Both the position numbers and the translations under genes were made by a program. A stretch of DNA of 64,000 nucleotides from the NCBI GenBank assembly GCA_050313995.1, contig JBNPMM010000002.1; one strand, 5' to 3'. The DNA is from JAUMWX01 sp023394215 (lineage in GTDB: Bacteria; Bacillota; Clostridia; Tissierellales; Peptoniphilaceae). Each line of letters starts with the position of its first letter. The stretch's first letter is position 1. The notes beneath the pieces were generated by a model. It was not told where the DNA came from. It made no database searches and saw only the letters and a program-made list of their open reading frames with translations. This document shows, piece after piece, positions 17,029-25,862 of this stretch.

Positions 17029-18540
17029 TTAATCAATAATCGTAACCGGAGTCCCAACCGGAGCATTATTATATATATACCTTACGGCATCCAAAGGTGT
17101 ATTTACACAACCGTGTGAACCGTTGTACAAATAAGTTCCCAAATAATCATATTCTTCCCATGTTCTATAGTAAACATCATGTATGCCGTAATCTCCATGA
17201 AAAGGCATCCAATATTCAACGGGAAGCTTGTAATCATCACCTATAAGGTCTCTGTTTGTTTCCTTGGCATAAATTGCATAGTAGCCTGTAGGTGTAGCCC
17301 ACCCCTTACTTGGAAGTCCCGTTACAACGCCGGTATCTATTACAAGTTCTCCATTTAAGTAATAATACAGCCTTTGACTGCTAAGATTTATAATTATATG
17401 ATTTGACCCTACCCATCTTGACTGATAAATATTTCCGTCATTATCATATCTTCTGAAAGTACCTTTTATAACATTCCAAGTATTGAAATAAATTGGATCT
17501 TCTTTTACATTTTCAGCCTTTGCATAATAGGTCCTTCCTTCAACAAAAACTTCCAACCAGGCTCCAACCTTCTTGGCATCAACAATCAAACCCCTATCAA
17601 GATAGCCGGCAGGCTCAAGCTTATCATCCTTACTTGTGTAATAAGCTATATCTGCATGAGCATAGCCTGTATAATCATACACCGGAACATAATTTTCCGT
17701 AAGATTTACCGTATTTACATAAACAGTCTGCCCTTCATAGGTAGTTTTAAGCCACTCACCCTCTATATATCCGACAAGCTTTTCTCCCATCTTGCCAACT
17801 CTCACCACCTCGGCATCCGTACTCGGTTTTTTCCTAAAATTTACCTCCGAGAAAATATATCTGGTATCGGTCGGCAAAGTATCAATAAGGCCTTCCTTGC
17901 TTATAAAGTAAGCCTTGGAATCCCTTTCTATCTTAAAAGTATTTCCATAATTAAGTACTGAAAGCTTGGTCTTTCTATCAATCTTTCCCACCTTATTTTT
18001 TAGTGTCTCATCCTTGTAATAATCAATTACTTTATCAGCATATTTTTCCAAAAGCTTGGCTTGAGAAGTAACATACTTTCCTTCAACAAATCCTGAAGCC
18101 GTCTTTGAATCTACCCTGAAAAATTCTCCGTCAGCCGCACCCTCAATCTTAGTTGCAAACTTAAGTTTAGAAACTTCTCTCTTTTTATCCTTGGACTCGT
18201 ACAGGGGAACCGTTTCAGTTAAAAACCCTTGTCTGACCGGGCTTTCTTCAAACAACTTATCCGCAGCTATATAAGCCTTGTTATTCTCATAGTTAATTCT
18301 TACTACATCTGAATTTTCAGACTTTACCCCTTCAATCTTCTCTCCACTTTTTAAGCTCCCAAGCTTTTCAGTCATCTTTCTATCAGCCCAGACAACTAAC
18401 TCCTCATGATTGTAACCGGAAACTTCTACCTGCTTAACGGTCAGCTCTTCAAACTTTTCAGCTATCGGCTCTCTATAATAATATCCCACACCTAAGCCCA
18501 ATAGACACAATACTCCAAGAGCTATCCATACTTTCTTCAT
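17029..18540 (-). CDS. L,D-transpeptidase with SH3-like repeats (YkuD)
   Basis: 503 residues, anchored by an N-terminal helix (about 4-21). Three SH3b-like beta regions follow (about 100-160, 225-285, 286-347), the second with the classic VNFRKKPST...GEWLKTTYEGQTVYVN pattern. The YkuD catalytic domain occupies about 378-503, with His454 and the active-site SHGCVN (His476, Cys478). The enzyme family makes 3-3 peptidoglycan crosslinks resistant to most beta-lactams. The start at 18540 has GGAGG 5 nt upstream. It is translated 23 nt after a degenerate D,D-carboxypeptidase gene, so the two are probably co-transcribed. The substrate of a genuine LDT is the tetrapeptide made by a D,D-carboxypeptidase. 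Confidence 0.9.
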   Translation of the reverse strand: MKKVWIALGVLCLLGLGVGYYYREPIAEKFEELTVKQVEVSGYNHEELVVWADRKMTEKLGSLKSGEKIEGVKSENSDVVRINYENNKAYIAADKLFEESPVRQGFLTETVPLYESKDKKREVSKLKFATKIEGAADGEFFRVDSKTASGFVEGKYVTSQAKLLEKYADKVIDYYKDETLKNKVGKIDRKTKLSVLNYGNTFKIERDSKAYFISKEGLIDTLPTDTRYIFSEVNFRKKPSTDAEVVRVGKMGEKLVGYIEGEWLKTTYEGQTVYVNTVNLTENYVPVYDYTGYAHADIAYYTSKDDKLEPAGYLDRGLIVDAKKVGAWLEVFVEGRTYYAKAENVKEDPIYFNTWNVIKGTFRRYDNDGNIYQSRWVGSNHIIINLSSQRLYYYLNGELVIDTGVVTGLPSKGWATPTGYYAIYAKETNRDLIGDDYKLPVEYWMPFHGDYGIHDVYYRTWEEYDYLGTYLYNGSHGCVNTPLDAVRYIYNNAPVGTPVTIID

Positions 18541-18563
18541 TTTTCCTCCGAATGACAGATCCA

Positions 18564-19700
18564 TCATTTTATTTTATCAATTTTATCGAATATCAACTTG
18601 CTCTCCCCGTAAGAATCAGCCAAACTCTTTGAATTTAGGAGAATAACCAAATATTCCTTCCCATTTCTTTCATACAAAGTTATTATACTATATTTTCCGC
18701 CAACTGAAGAAACCTTCACTCCCTTCACTCCCGATCTATAATTGGAAGCTCCGCTCGCCAAAAATTCATTTGTATTATACCAGGTAACCCCCCTGCCTGA
18801 CGGTAGGTACTCAGCCATCCTATAACTTGAAATCACTTCCCTTATGCTCTTATTTTTCAAAAGCTTATTTGTAACAATTTCCAAATCGTTGGCACTTGTC
18901 AAGCTCTTGGAATCATTTCCCGCAGCATCCGTAAGTACAGTCTTCTTCATAGCTAAGGAAGCAAACCTTTTGTTTACACTTTCAATATACGCTTTTACAG
19001 ACTCGCCGCTGTCCTTAACCTTAGGATTTATCTTTCTGCCCATGGCGTCAGCCAAAACATATGCAGCATCATCTCCCCCGTTTCCGAGCATAGCAGAAAA
19101 AATATTTTTCAACGAATACTCTTCTTCCTCTAAAAATGCTATAGGACCATTATCATGGACCATACCTATTGCCTCATAATTGGCCTTTATTATATCTTCA
19201 TCCTTAAAAAATGCCAGGCTGTAATCCGCCAAAAATAAATGAGCTAAACTTCCCACTTCAAGTTTCCTATCCATATCCCTATCCAAGATTACTTCCTTCT
19301 TGGAAAGATCCACGACCTTTATTGCCTGAGCACTTATCTTAGATAATTCGGTAGCATTCATAAGCTTGTTCGGACTCATAAGGGATGTTAAAAACTGACT
19401 GCCGTCAAAAATATTTTCAGAATTTACCCTTTCTATCATGGAAGCTTGCATTTCTATGCTGTCAAGCTTAAGTTTAAATGCCTTATATAAACTCTCCCCT
19501 TTAAAAAATAAAGGCCCGCTTATAAAAGACATGGGAAGCTGTCCTCCTTCTCCTGTCTCCTTGGGAGAATTTTCTCCCTTAAAAATAGATGAAACAGCCA
19601 TTACAAGTAATCTTATTAACAAAAGCACAAGCAATATAAACAGAATCAAAAAAATATATAATCTGTTTTTCTTAATTCTGTATCTTTTCTTTCTTTTCAT
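18564..19700 (-). CDS. S11 D,D-carboxypeptidase homologue lacking catalytic motifs
   Basis: 378 residues: a basic N-terminus, one membrane helix (about 13-36), a linker, then an S11 (DacA/DacF-like) domain from about 120. The fold landmarks align: AIKVVDLSKKEVILDRDMDRKL, MLGNGGDDAAYVLADAMG, VNKRFASLAMKKTVLTDAAG, WYNTNEFL and the final KYSIITLYE. The active-site motifs are altered: SxxK is S151-L-A-His154, SxN is Gly208-Gly-Asp210, and KTG reads Lys329-Val-Ser331. Lysine, asparagine and the KTG box are therefore lost, and a D,D-carboxypeptidase reaction is not expected. I infer a muropeptide-binding or regulatory pseudoenzyme paired with the L,D-transpeptidase. The frame is intact, so it is not a decaying gene. 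Confidence 0.78.
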   Translation of the reverse strand: MKRKKRYRIKKNRLYIFLILFILLVLLLIRLLVMAVSSIFKGENSPKETGEGGQLPMSFISGPLFFKGESLYKAFKLKLDSIEMQASMIERVNSENIFDGSQFLTSLMSPNKLMNATELSKISAQAIKVVDLSKKEVILDRDMDRKLEVGSLAHLFLADYSLAFFKDEDIIKANYEAIGMVHDNGPIAFLEEEEYSLKNIFSAMLGNGGDDAAYVLADAMGRKINPKVKDSGESVKAYIESVNKRFASLAMKKTVLTDAAGNDSKSLTSANDLEIVTNKLLKNKSIREVISSYRMAEYLPSGRGVTWYNTNEFLASGASNYRSGVKGVKVSSVGGKYSIITLYERNGKEYLVILLNSKSLADSYGESKLIFDKIDKIK

Positions 19701-19828
19701 GCAGCCTCCTTATATCATCTGATTAATAAGATGATAATTAAAAATTTCAATTAAATCAAGCACTTATCTTAAGCATCCAAACTCCATCCAAGAAAAAGAT
19801 ATCATAAAATAAATATCTTTTTATATTT

Positions 19829-19855
19829 AAAAGGACAGACCAGAGTCTGTCCTTT
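19829..19855 (-). terminator. Hairpin terminator in the 19.7-20.1 kb gap
   Basis: Eleven-base-pair perfect stem AAAGGACAGAC/GTCTGTCCTTT with TCTG loop on the minus strand, followed by TTTTAAAT. It could end the transcript from the 19934-19962 promoter, or read-through from rho. Confidence 0.65.
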
Positions 19856-19927
19856 CGTTTGGAGTTAATTATGATGAAAAAGAATAAACAAAAGTTTGTG
19901 CCAGTCTTAAACTTATCTATCTTTTAC
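19829..19927 (-). ncRNA. Candidate small RNA or attenuated leader
   Basis: A minus-strand promoter (19934-19962) is followed by about 100 nt without an ORF, ending in a perfect hairpin (AAAGGACAGAC, 4-nt loop, GTCTGTCCTTT) with a short T tract. This is either a stand-alone sRNA or the leader of the carboxypeptidase-like / L,D-transpeptidase operon that begins at 19700. A second, weaker hairpin (AAAGATAT/ATATCTTT) follows at about 19786-19813. The exact 5' end is an estimate from the -10 box. Confidence 0.45.
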
Positions 19928-19933
19928 ACTTAT

Positions 19934-19962
19934 ATATTACAACAAGACTTTTTTTCTGTCAA
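19934..19962 (-). promoter_or_regulatory. Strong promoter in the gene-free gap
   Basis: Minus strand -35 TTGACA (19962-19957), 17-nt spacer, -10 TAATAT (19939-19934). It points toward the carboxypeptidase-like gene. The rest of the 390-bp gap (19963-20089) is AT-rich and shows nothing else clear. Confidence 0.75.
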
Positions 19963-20089
19963 CGCTTGCAAATATATTTTAAAAATAAAAAGCATATATA
20001 ACTTAAAATTTTGACAATATTTAAATCCATATATGCTCTAAGTCTCTATTTTGCCATATTTATAACCTGAAAAGCTTTGCTCGTTTCCG

Positions 20090-21478
20090 TTAAATATTTT
20101 TAATAATTTTCAAAAAGTCCTCGTTTGACTTGCTGTTTTTTATAAGCTTAATGGTTTGTTGTATACCTTGATCCGGTCTTACCCCCTTGTTGCTTTGTCT
20201 AAGCTTAAGCAAAAGTTTACTTGTATTCTCATCTAAAAGCAAATCGTCACGCCTTGTTCCAGACTTATAAATATCCAAAGCCGGAAATACCCTAAGTTCC
20301 GACAAATCCCTATCAAGGTGTAATTCCATATTTCCGGTTCCTTTAAATTCTTCATAAATCATATCGTCAAGTCTTGAACCCGTATCAACCAAACATGTCG
20401 CCAATATTGTAAGTGAACCGCCCTGCTCTATATTTCTGGCAGCCCCGAAAAATCTCTTCGGTTTATATAAGGCTATAGGATCAAGCCCTCCAGACAGCGT
20501 TTTGCCTGACGGTGGTGTCAAAATATTATAAGCCCTTGCCATCCTTGTAATAGAATCAAGCAAAATAACTACATCAACTCCATTTTCAACAAATCTTTTA
20601 GCCCTCTCAAGCACAATTTCAGAAAGTCTCACATGATTTTCTATGGGTTCATCAAAGGTTGAAGAAACTATCTCAGTTTTCATAAGCTTGGATTTATTGT
20701 CGGTAAACCTGTTTACGGATCTTTCTATATCGGTAACTTCTTCCGGCCTTTCATCTATCAAAAGAATAAATATCTTCATTTCAGGATGATTTTTTTCTAT
20801 TGCCTGAGCAACAGATTTCAAAATTGTGGTCTTCCCTGTCTTAGGAGGAGATACTATAAGCCCCCTCTGTCCCTTTCCTATAGGGGCGAAAAGATTGATC
20901 ATCCTGTTACTGATGCTGCTTTGATCATCTTCAAGATTTATAAGCGTCCTCGGATATAGGGGCTTCAAATCTTCAAAATTTTTTCTTTTATAGGCATTCT
21001 CAGGGGAATTGCCGTTAATTTCCAAAACATAAATTAAGGGAGCAAATTTTTCACTGTCTTTAAGCGGCCTTATTAAACCCTTTATGTAGTCTCCCGTTTT
21101 TAACCTAAATCTTCTAATTTGAGTCGGAGACACAAAAACATCCTCATCGCCGGAATCATAAACATTTGCCCTTATAAATCCATAACCGTCAGCCATAACA
21201 TCCAAAACACCTTCTATTTCAAGGGTATCCTGTTTAGCCTCCTCAGCTTTTTGATTTTTTACTTTTAATGAGGATTTATCAAGCTTATCTTCAGATCCTT
21301 CCTGTCCGGTCCTTTTTTCATCTCTTTCTTGATTATTTTTAATATTTTCCTTTACCTGTTCCTGTATCTTTTCTATCAGATCCGACTTGTTAAAAGCCGT
21401 AACCGACCCTATACCAAGGGTTTTGGCTATCTGTCTTAAGTCAACTAATTTTTTTTCTTCTAAATCCTTTATTTCCAT
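20090..21478 (-). CDS. rho: Transcription termination factor Rho
   Basis: 462-residue hexameric RNA helicase. The N-terminal Rho_N helix bundle (LVDLRQIAKTLGI), a charged insertion (about 45-85, rich in Lys/Glu), the cold-shock RNA-binding domain (DGYGFIRANVYDSGDEDVFV with the Phe/Arg contacts) and the ATPase domain with Walker A PPKTGKTT, Walker B DVVILLDSITRMARAYN and the Q-loop/R-loop region SGTRRDDLL are all present. It has its own AAGGAG site but follows immediately on a hairpin terminator that ends the fba transcript, so its expression probably depends on read-through or a promoter inside fba. Confidence 0.96.
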   Translation of the reverse strand: MEIKDLEEKKLVDLRQIAKTLGIGSVTAFNKSDLIEKIQEQVKENIKNNQERDEKRTGQEGSEDKLDKSSLKVKNQKAEEAKQDTLEIEGVLDVMADGYGFIRANVYDSGDEDVFVSPTQIRRFRLKTGDYIKGLIRPLKDSEKFAPLIYVLEINGNSPENAYKRKNFEDLKPLYPRTLINLEDDQSSISNRMINLFAPIGKGQRGLIVSPPKTGKTTILKSVAQAIEKNHPEMKIFILLIDERPEEVTDIERSVNRFTDNKSKLMKTEIVSSTFDEPIENHVRLSEIVLERAKRFVENGVDVVILLDSITRMARAYNILTPPSGKTLSGGLDPIALYKPKRFFGAARNIEQGGSLTILATCLVDTGSRLDDMIYEEFKGTGNMELHLDRDLSELRVFPALDIYKSGTRRDDLLLDENTSKLLLKLRQSNKGVRPDQGIQQTIKLIKNSKSNEDFLKIIKNI

Positions 21479-21490
21479 AAAACTCCTTAA

Positions 21491-21516
21491 AAAAGTCCCT
21501 ACAAAGAGGGACTTTT
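21491..21516 (-). terminator. Terminator between fba and rho, within the rho leader
   Basis: Minus strand AGTCCCT/AGGGACT stem, 6-nt loop, flanked by A and T runs (TTTTTT). The T run ends directly at the AAGGAG ribosome site of rho, leaving no room for a promoter between. Confidence 0.85.
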
Positions 21517-21524
21517 TATTGTTC

Positions 21525-22388
21525 TTAAGCCTTATTTAAAGAACCAAACATTTCCATTTTTTCAAGCACAACATCTTGAATAGCTTGGTTTGCATCTGCC
21601 AAAAGCTTTCTCGGGTCAAATCCCTTGCTCTTTAAATCTTTTCCGGCTTCTATATATTCTCTTACCTTTTGAGCAAAGGCAATTTGAATTTCAGTGTTTA
21701 CATTTACCTTTGAAACTCCCAAAGATATGGCCTTTTGAACCATTTCACTCGGTATACCTGTACCTCCATGAAGGACTAAAGGCATCTTTCCGATTTCATC
21801 TTTGATTGCTGCTAAAGCATCAAAATCCAAACCTTGCCAATTTTCAGGATATACACCATGAATATTTCCTATACCGGCTGCAAGAAAATCTATGCCCAAG
21901 TCGGCTATTGCCTTACATTCTTTGGGATCAGCCACTTCTCCCCTTCCTACAACACCGTCTTCTTCGCCGCCTATGGATCCTACTTCAGCTTCAACAGATA
22001 TCCCTTTTAAATGAGCTATAGCTACTATTTCCTTTGTCTTTTCTATATTTTCTTCTATAGAGTAATGTGAGCCGTCGAACATAACTGATGAAAAACCTGC
22101 TTCGATAGCTTTTTTAGCACCTTCGTATGAACCGTGATCCAAATGAATAGCCACAGGAACGGTAATATTAAGTTCTTCTACCAGACCCTTAACCATACCT
22201 ACTACAGTCTTATAGCCGCCCATATACTTACCTGCACCCTCGGAAACTCCCAAGATAACCGGAGATTTTCCTTTTTCCGCTGCCAATAATACATTTTTCG
22301 CCCATTCCAAGTTGTTAATATTGAAATGGCCAACCGCATACTTACCTTCCAATGCATCTCTAAGCATTTTTCCAGCTTCTACTATCAT
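21525..22388 (-). CDS. fba: Class II fructose-1,6-bisphosphate aldolase
   Basis: 287-residue zinc aldolase of glycolysis/gluconeogenesis. Signatures: HFNINNLEWAKNVL near the N-terminus, AIHLDHGSYEGAKKAIEAGFSSVMFDGSH (catalytic and zinc residues), EAEVGSIGGEEDG, the zinc-binding HGVYP and the phosphate loop LHGGTGIPSEM. It starts 22 nt after glgP with a strong GGAGGAG site, so glycogen phosphorylase and aldolase are co-transcribed. Fructose-bisphosphatase (glpX) is also in the window, at 56.9 kb. Confidence 0.96.
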   Translation of the reverse strand: MIVEAGKMLRDALEGKYAVGHFNINNLEWAKNVLLAAEKGKSPVILGVSEGAGKYMGGYKTVVGMVKGLVEELNITVPVAIHLDHGSYEGAKKAIEAGFSSVMFDGSHYSIEENIEKTKEIVAIAHLKGISVEAEVGSIGGEEDGVVGRGEVADPKECKAIADLGIDFLAAGIGNIHGVYPENWQGLDFDALAAIKDEIGKMPLVLHGGTGIPSEMVQKAISLGVSKVNVNTEIQIAFAQKVREYIEAGKDLKSKGFDPRKLLADANQAIQDVVLEKMEMFGSLNKA

Positions 22389-22410
22389 TCGCTCCTCCTG
22401 TTTAATTTAT

Positions 22411-24792
22411 TTATATATTCCAAATATCATTTGCGTATTCCCTGATAGTCCTATCAGAAGAGAACATTCCGCTGTTTGCAAGGTTCATAAGGGTCTTTCT
22501 TGCCCAAGCCCTTCTGTCCCTGTAGTCTCTGTCAAGCTTTTCATGAGCTTCCTTATATGAAGCAAAGTCCTTTAGTATATAATAATTATCCGCTCTGTCA
22601 TGACCTTGCGGATTAACAAGTGAATTATAGATATCAAGGAAATGATATCTTCCATTATCAGAAATCTTGCTTTCGTCTATAAGTATATCTATAGCTCTCT
22701 TTAAATCCATTTGTGTATGATAAAACTTCTTTGCATCATAATCAGCCGCAATCTCTACCAACTCATCTTCAGTTGCCCCGAACAAATAATTGTTCTCAAC
22801 ACCCGCTTCACGGAATATTTCAACATTTGCCCCATCAAGAGTTCCAAGAGTTACCGTTGCATTCATCATAAACTTCATATTTCCCGTACCGCTGGCTTCC
22901 TTACCGGCTGTTGATATCTGTTCGGAAACATCCGCTGCTGGGAACAATTTTTCAGCATATGAAACCCTATAATTTTGTACAAAGACAACTTTAAGTTTTT
23001 GATTAACGTCCGGGTCATTGTTTACCAATTTTGAAATTTCATTTATAAACTTTATGATGCCTTTTGCTCTAAAGTAACCCGGGGCAGCTTTCGCTCCGAA
23101 TATAAAGGTTCTCGGCAACATATCCATATTAGGATTTTCCTTAAGTCTGTAATACAAATCAACTATATGAAGGGCATTCATAAGCTGTCTCTTATATTCA
23201 TGAAGTCTCTTTATCTGTATATCAAATATAGAATCGGGATTTATCTCTATCCCCTCTGTCTTTTGTATATATTTAGCCAATTCCTCTTTTTTATGGTGTT
23301 TTATTTCATTTAATCTGTCCAAAACATCAGTATTGTCAGCATATTTTTCAAGCCCCTTAAGAAGAGTAAGGTCATGCTTCCAATCTTCACAAGCCAAAAG
23401 CTCATCTATATAAGCTGTAAGTTCCGGATTTGAATATTGCAACCATCTTCTCGGAGTAACCCCGTTTGTCTTGTTGTTAAACTTGCTCGGATACAAATCG
23501 TACCACTGCTTTAGTGTATCTTTCTTAAGGATTTCGGAATGAATTTCGGCAACCCCGTTTATACTTACGGAAACATAGGTAGCTAAAAATGCCATTTCCA
23601 CTATATTGCCTCTTACAATCCTGTAATCATCAATGTTTCCATCATTATAATTTTTATTTCTTAAATCTTCTAAAAGTCTCTTATCTATTTCATAAATAAT
23701 GTCCATACATCTCGGAGCAACTTCTTGAATCAAAGAAATTTCCCACTTTTCAAGGGCTTCCTGTAAAACTGTATGATTTGTAAAGGCAAACAGCTTGCTT
23801 GCTACATCAAAAGCCTCTTCCCAACCAAGTCCTTCTTCATCTAAAAGAATCCTCATGATTTCAGGTATAGCTATAACCGGATGCGTATCATTTAACTGAA
23901 GAATATGGAAATCCGCAAATTTTGCAAATCTTGTGTCCTCAGGATGTTTCTTCTTGTACTTACAAATTAAATCCTGCAATGACGCCGATACAAAGAAATA
24001 TTGTTGTTTAAGTCTTAAAAGTTTACCGTTTCTTTGTATATCGTTAGGATAAAGGACCCTTGTAATATCTTCAGCATGATTTTTATCTCTTAGAGACTCA
24101 TCATATTCAAAATTATTGAACTTTTCAAAGTTAAAGCCCCCATTTTCTATAGGCTCACTTTGCCAAAGTCTCAAAGTATTTACTACTCCGTTTTCATAAC
24201 CCACAACAGGAACATCATAAGGAATCGCATTTACCGCATAATCCCTAAATCTTACAATCTGCTTTTCACTGTCATTTCTAACTGACCAAAAATCACCGTT
24301 TACCGTCCACGCATCTCCAAGTTCAACTTGGAATCCATCTTCAAATTTTTGCTTAAAGATACCTTGAGAATATCTAACTCCATAACCTTGTAAGGCTATG
24401 CCCTCCGTAGCCGCAGATTCCATAAAGCAGGCCGCTAATCTGCCAAGTCCTCCGTTACCAAGAGCTGCATCATCTTCCTTATCTTCCAAAACATCAAAGT
24501 CTAAGCCCAAATCATTTAAAGCCGACTTTACCTGATCCAAAATCCCAAGATTTAAAAGGTTGTTACCCAAGGATCTTCCTATCAAAAACTCAGCTGAAAG
24601 ATAATAAGCATTTCTCTTATCAGCATTTTCAGCCTTAGTTTTTAACCAATCGGAACTTATAAGTTCCATAATAGCCTTTGACAAGCCTGCATACTTTTCA
24701 GCATCGCTTGCCTCTTCGAACTTCTTGGCATAAGCCTTCTCGACACTATTTCTAAATAGGTCTACAAAATTTTCATTATTAATCTTTTTCAT
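22411..24792 (-). CDS. glgP: Glycogen/maltodextrin phosphorylase
   Basis: 793-residue GT35 phosphorylase that releases glucose-1-phosphate from alpha-1,4-glucans. The N-terminal NAYYLSAEFLIGRSLGNNLLNLG and LGNGGLGRLAACFMESAATE are typical, as are NDTHPVIAIPEIMR and the PLP-binding KEASGTGNMKFMMNATVTLGTLDGANVEI. The C-terminal half is complete. It is the first gene of the glgP-fba unit. No glycogen synthesis genes are in the window, so it may act on imported maltodextrins or on glycogen made elsewhere. Start chosen at the ATG at 24792 behind GGGGGT. Confidence 0.95.
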   Translation of the reverse strand: MKKINNENFVDLFRNSVEKAYAKKFEEASDAEKYAGLSKAIMELISSDWLKTKAENADKRNAYYLSAEFLIGRSLGNNLLNLGILDQVKSALNDLGLDFDVLEDKEDDAALGNGGLGRLAACFMESAATEGIALQGYGVRYSQGIFKQKFEDGFQVELGDAWTVNGDFWSVRNDSEKQIVRFRDYAVNAIPYDVPVVGYENGVVNTLRLWQSEPIENGGFNFEKFNNFEYDESLRDKNHAEDITRVLYPNDIQRNGKLLRLKQQYFFVSASLQDLICKYKKKHPEDTRFAKFADFHILQLNDTHPVIAIPEIMRILLDEEGLGWEEAFDVASKLFAFTNHTVLQEALEKWEISLIQEVAPRCMDIIYEIDKRLLEDLRNKNYNDGNIDDYRIVRGNIVEMAFLATYVSVSINGVAEIHSEILKKDTLKQWYDLYPSKFNNKTNGVTPRRWLQYSNPELTAYIDELLACEDWKHDLTLLKGLEKYADNTDVLDRLNEIKHHKKEELAKYIQKTEGIEINPDSIFDIQIKRLHEYKRQLMNALHIVDLYYRLKENPNMDMLPRTFIFGAKAAPGYFRAKGIIKFINEISKLVNNDPDVNQKLKVVFVQNYRVSYAEKLFPAADVSEQISTAGKEASGTGNMKFMMNATVTLGTLDGANVEIFREAGVENNYLFGATEDELVEIAADYDAKKFYHTQMDLKRAIDILIDESKISDNGRYHFLDIYNSLVNPQGHDRADNYYILKDFASYKEAHEKLDRDYRDRRAWARKTLMNLANSGMFSSDRTIREYANDIWNI

Positions 24793-24917
24793 TTTACCCC
24801 CAACTACTATATGAATACATATTTTCGTCAATGCCTATTATATCATAAAATTTTACTATTTAAGTAAAAATATATATATGTTAAAATATCTATACTTTAA
24901 TCCAGGAGGAATCTTAT

Positions 24918-25337
24918 ATGAGAAAAAGTTGGAACGAATATTTTATGGACTTGGCTATATCCGTTTCGGAAAGGGGCACCTGTGACAGAGCCTATGTCGG
25001 CTGTGTGCTCGTAAACCAAGATAACAGAATAATAACAACAGGCTACAACGGATCCATAGCCGGAAATGCTCACTGCGATGAAATCGGCCATACAATGAGA
25101 GACGGTCACTGTATAGCAACAATTCACGCAGAGATGAATGCCCTTCTATACTGTGCTAAGGAAGGCATCAGTGTCAAAGGCGCTATCTGCTATGTTACCC
25201 ATTTTCCATGTTTGAACTGCACCAAGTCTCTTATCCAAGCCGGCATATCAAAAATCTACTACCGCAATGCCTACAGGATGGACGACTACGCCATAGAACT
25301 TTTAGAAAAAAACAATATAGAATATATTCAAATATAA
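24918..25337 (+). CDS. dCMP deaminase family protein (ComEB-like)
   Basis: 139 residues with the zinc-dependent cytidine/deoxycytidylate deaminase motif: His70-Ala-Glu72 and Pro-Cys98-x-x-Cys101, plus an additional Cys/His-rich stretch ([15 protein letters not shown]) that binds a second zinc in dCMP deaminases. It deaminates dCMP to dUMP, which would feed the thymidylate synthase also present in this window (51.4 kb). The start has AGGAGG 10 nt upstream. Monocistronic, divergent from glgP. Confidence 0.88.
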   Translation: MRKSWNEYFMDLAISVSERGTCDRAYVGCVLVNQDNRIITTGYNGSIAGNAHCDEIGHTMRDGHCIATIHAEMNALLYCAKEGISVKGAICYVTHFPCLNCTKSLIQAGISKIYYRNAYRMDDYAIELLEKNNIEYIQI

Positions 25338-25342
25338 TGATA

Positions 25343-25411
25343 AAAGTGAGGTCTCTTTTAAAGCTCTTAAGTTTGAAAACGTAAGAAAGCTTTAAAATAC
25401 AACCTCACTTT
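25343..25411 (+). terminator. Long structured terminator
   Basis: AAAGTGAGGT pairs with ACCTCACTTT over a long loop that holds a further stem (TTTTAAAGCT/AGCTTTAAAA), with a following T run (ATATTTTTTATT). Confidence 0.7.
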
Positions 25412-25461
25412 AATATTTTTTATTAAATTGCCAAAACTCTGATAAATGTTAAGAATTATTC

Positions 25462-25803
25462 TTATTTGAATGAAATAAGCCTGTTTCCCTTATAGCTTAT
25501 CGTAAGATCATCCCCCTTATCCATCATATCAAAGTCTTCCTTGGTTACATCAAGTCTAATCGTCCTGTCCCCATAGGAAAAATCAACAAAATAACCCGTA
25601 GGCGGTAAAACATTGGGGTCCGTGCCGCAACACTTGGGATAATTTTTTTCTACCCCCTTAGCAACAACTTTAACCCTACAATCCTCACCTTCCGTATTTT
25701 GTTTTTTCCTAAACTTTATATAAGCAGTAACAAGCCTATACAGCAAATAGGCAATCACCAAAACTATTACGAATGCATCTTTGAAACTAACATTGTTAAA
25801 CAT
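25462..25803 (-). CDS. DUF2500-like membrane-anchored protein
   Basis: 113 residues: one N-terminal membrane helix (about 9-29), a short basic stretch, then a beta-rich domain with RVKVVAKGVEKN, YFVDFSYGDRTIRLDVTKEDFDMMDKGDDLTISYKGNRLISF. That order (V-x-A-K, Y-x-V-x-F, L-x-V, GD-x-x-x-x-x-x-G-x-x-x-x-x-F) fits the DUF2500 pattern. Two adjacent cysteines (KCCGTD) may bind metal or form a disulfide. Function unknown. It lies 59 nt downstream of the HerA-type ATPase gene in the same direction. Confidence 0.65.
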   Translation of the reverse strand: MFNNVSFKDAFVIVLVIAYLLYRLVTAYIKFRKKQNTEGEDCRVKVVAKGVEKNYPKCCGTDPNVLPPTGYFVDFSYGDRTIRLDVTKEDFDMMDKGDDLTISYKGNRLISFK

Positions 25804-25862
25804 ATGGACACCCCTAATATAAACTTATTTTGCCCTTGTATTCGATCTTAAAATATCTGTTA

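Noticed and set aside
19871..20014. 47-codon plus-strand reading frame with GGAG upstream
   Set aside because: It lies antisense to the minus-strand promoter and hairpin unit; the second half has random AT-rich composition and no homologue is recognised. A short peptide cannot be excluded.
24897..25127. 76-codon minus-strand frame opposite the ComEB-like gene
   Set aside because: Complete overlap with a well-supported conserved gene and no start signal.
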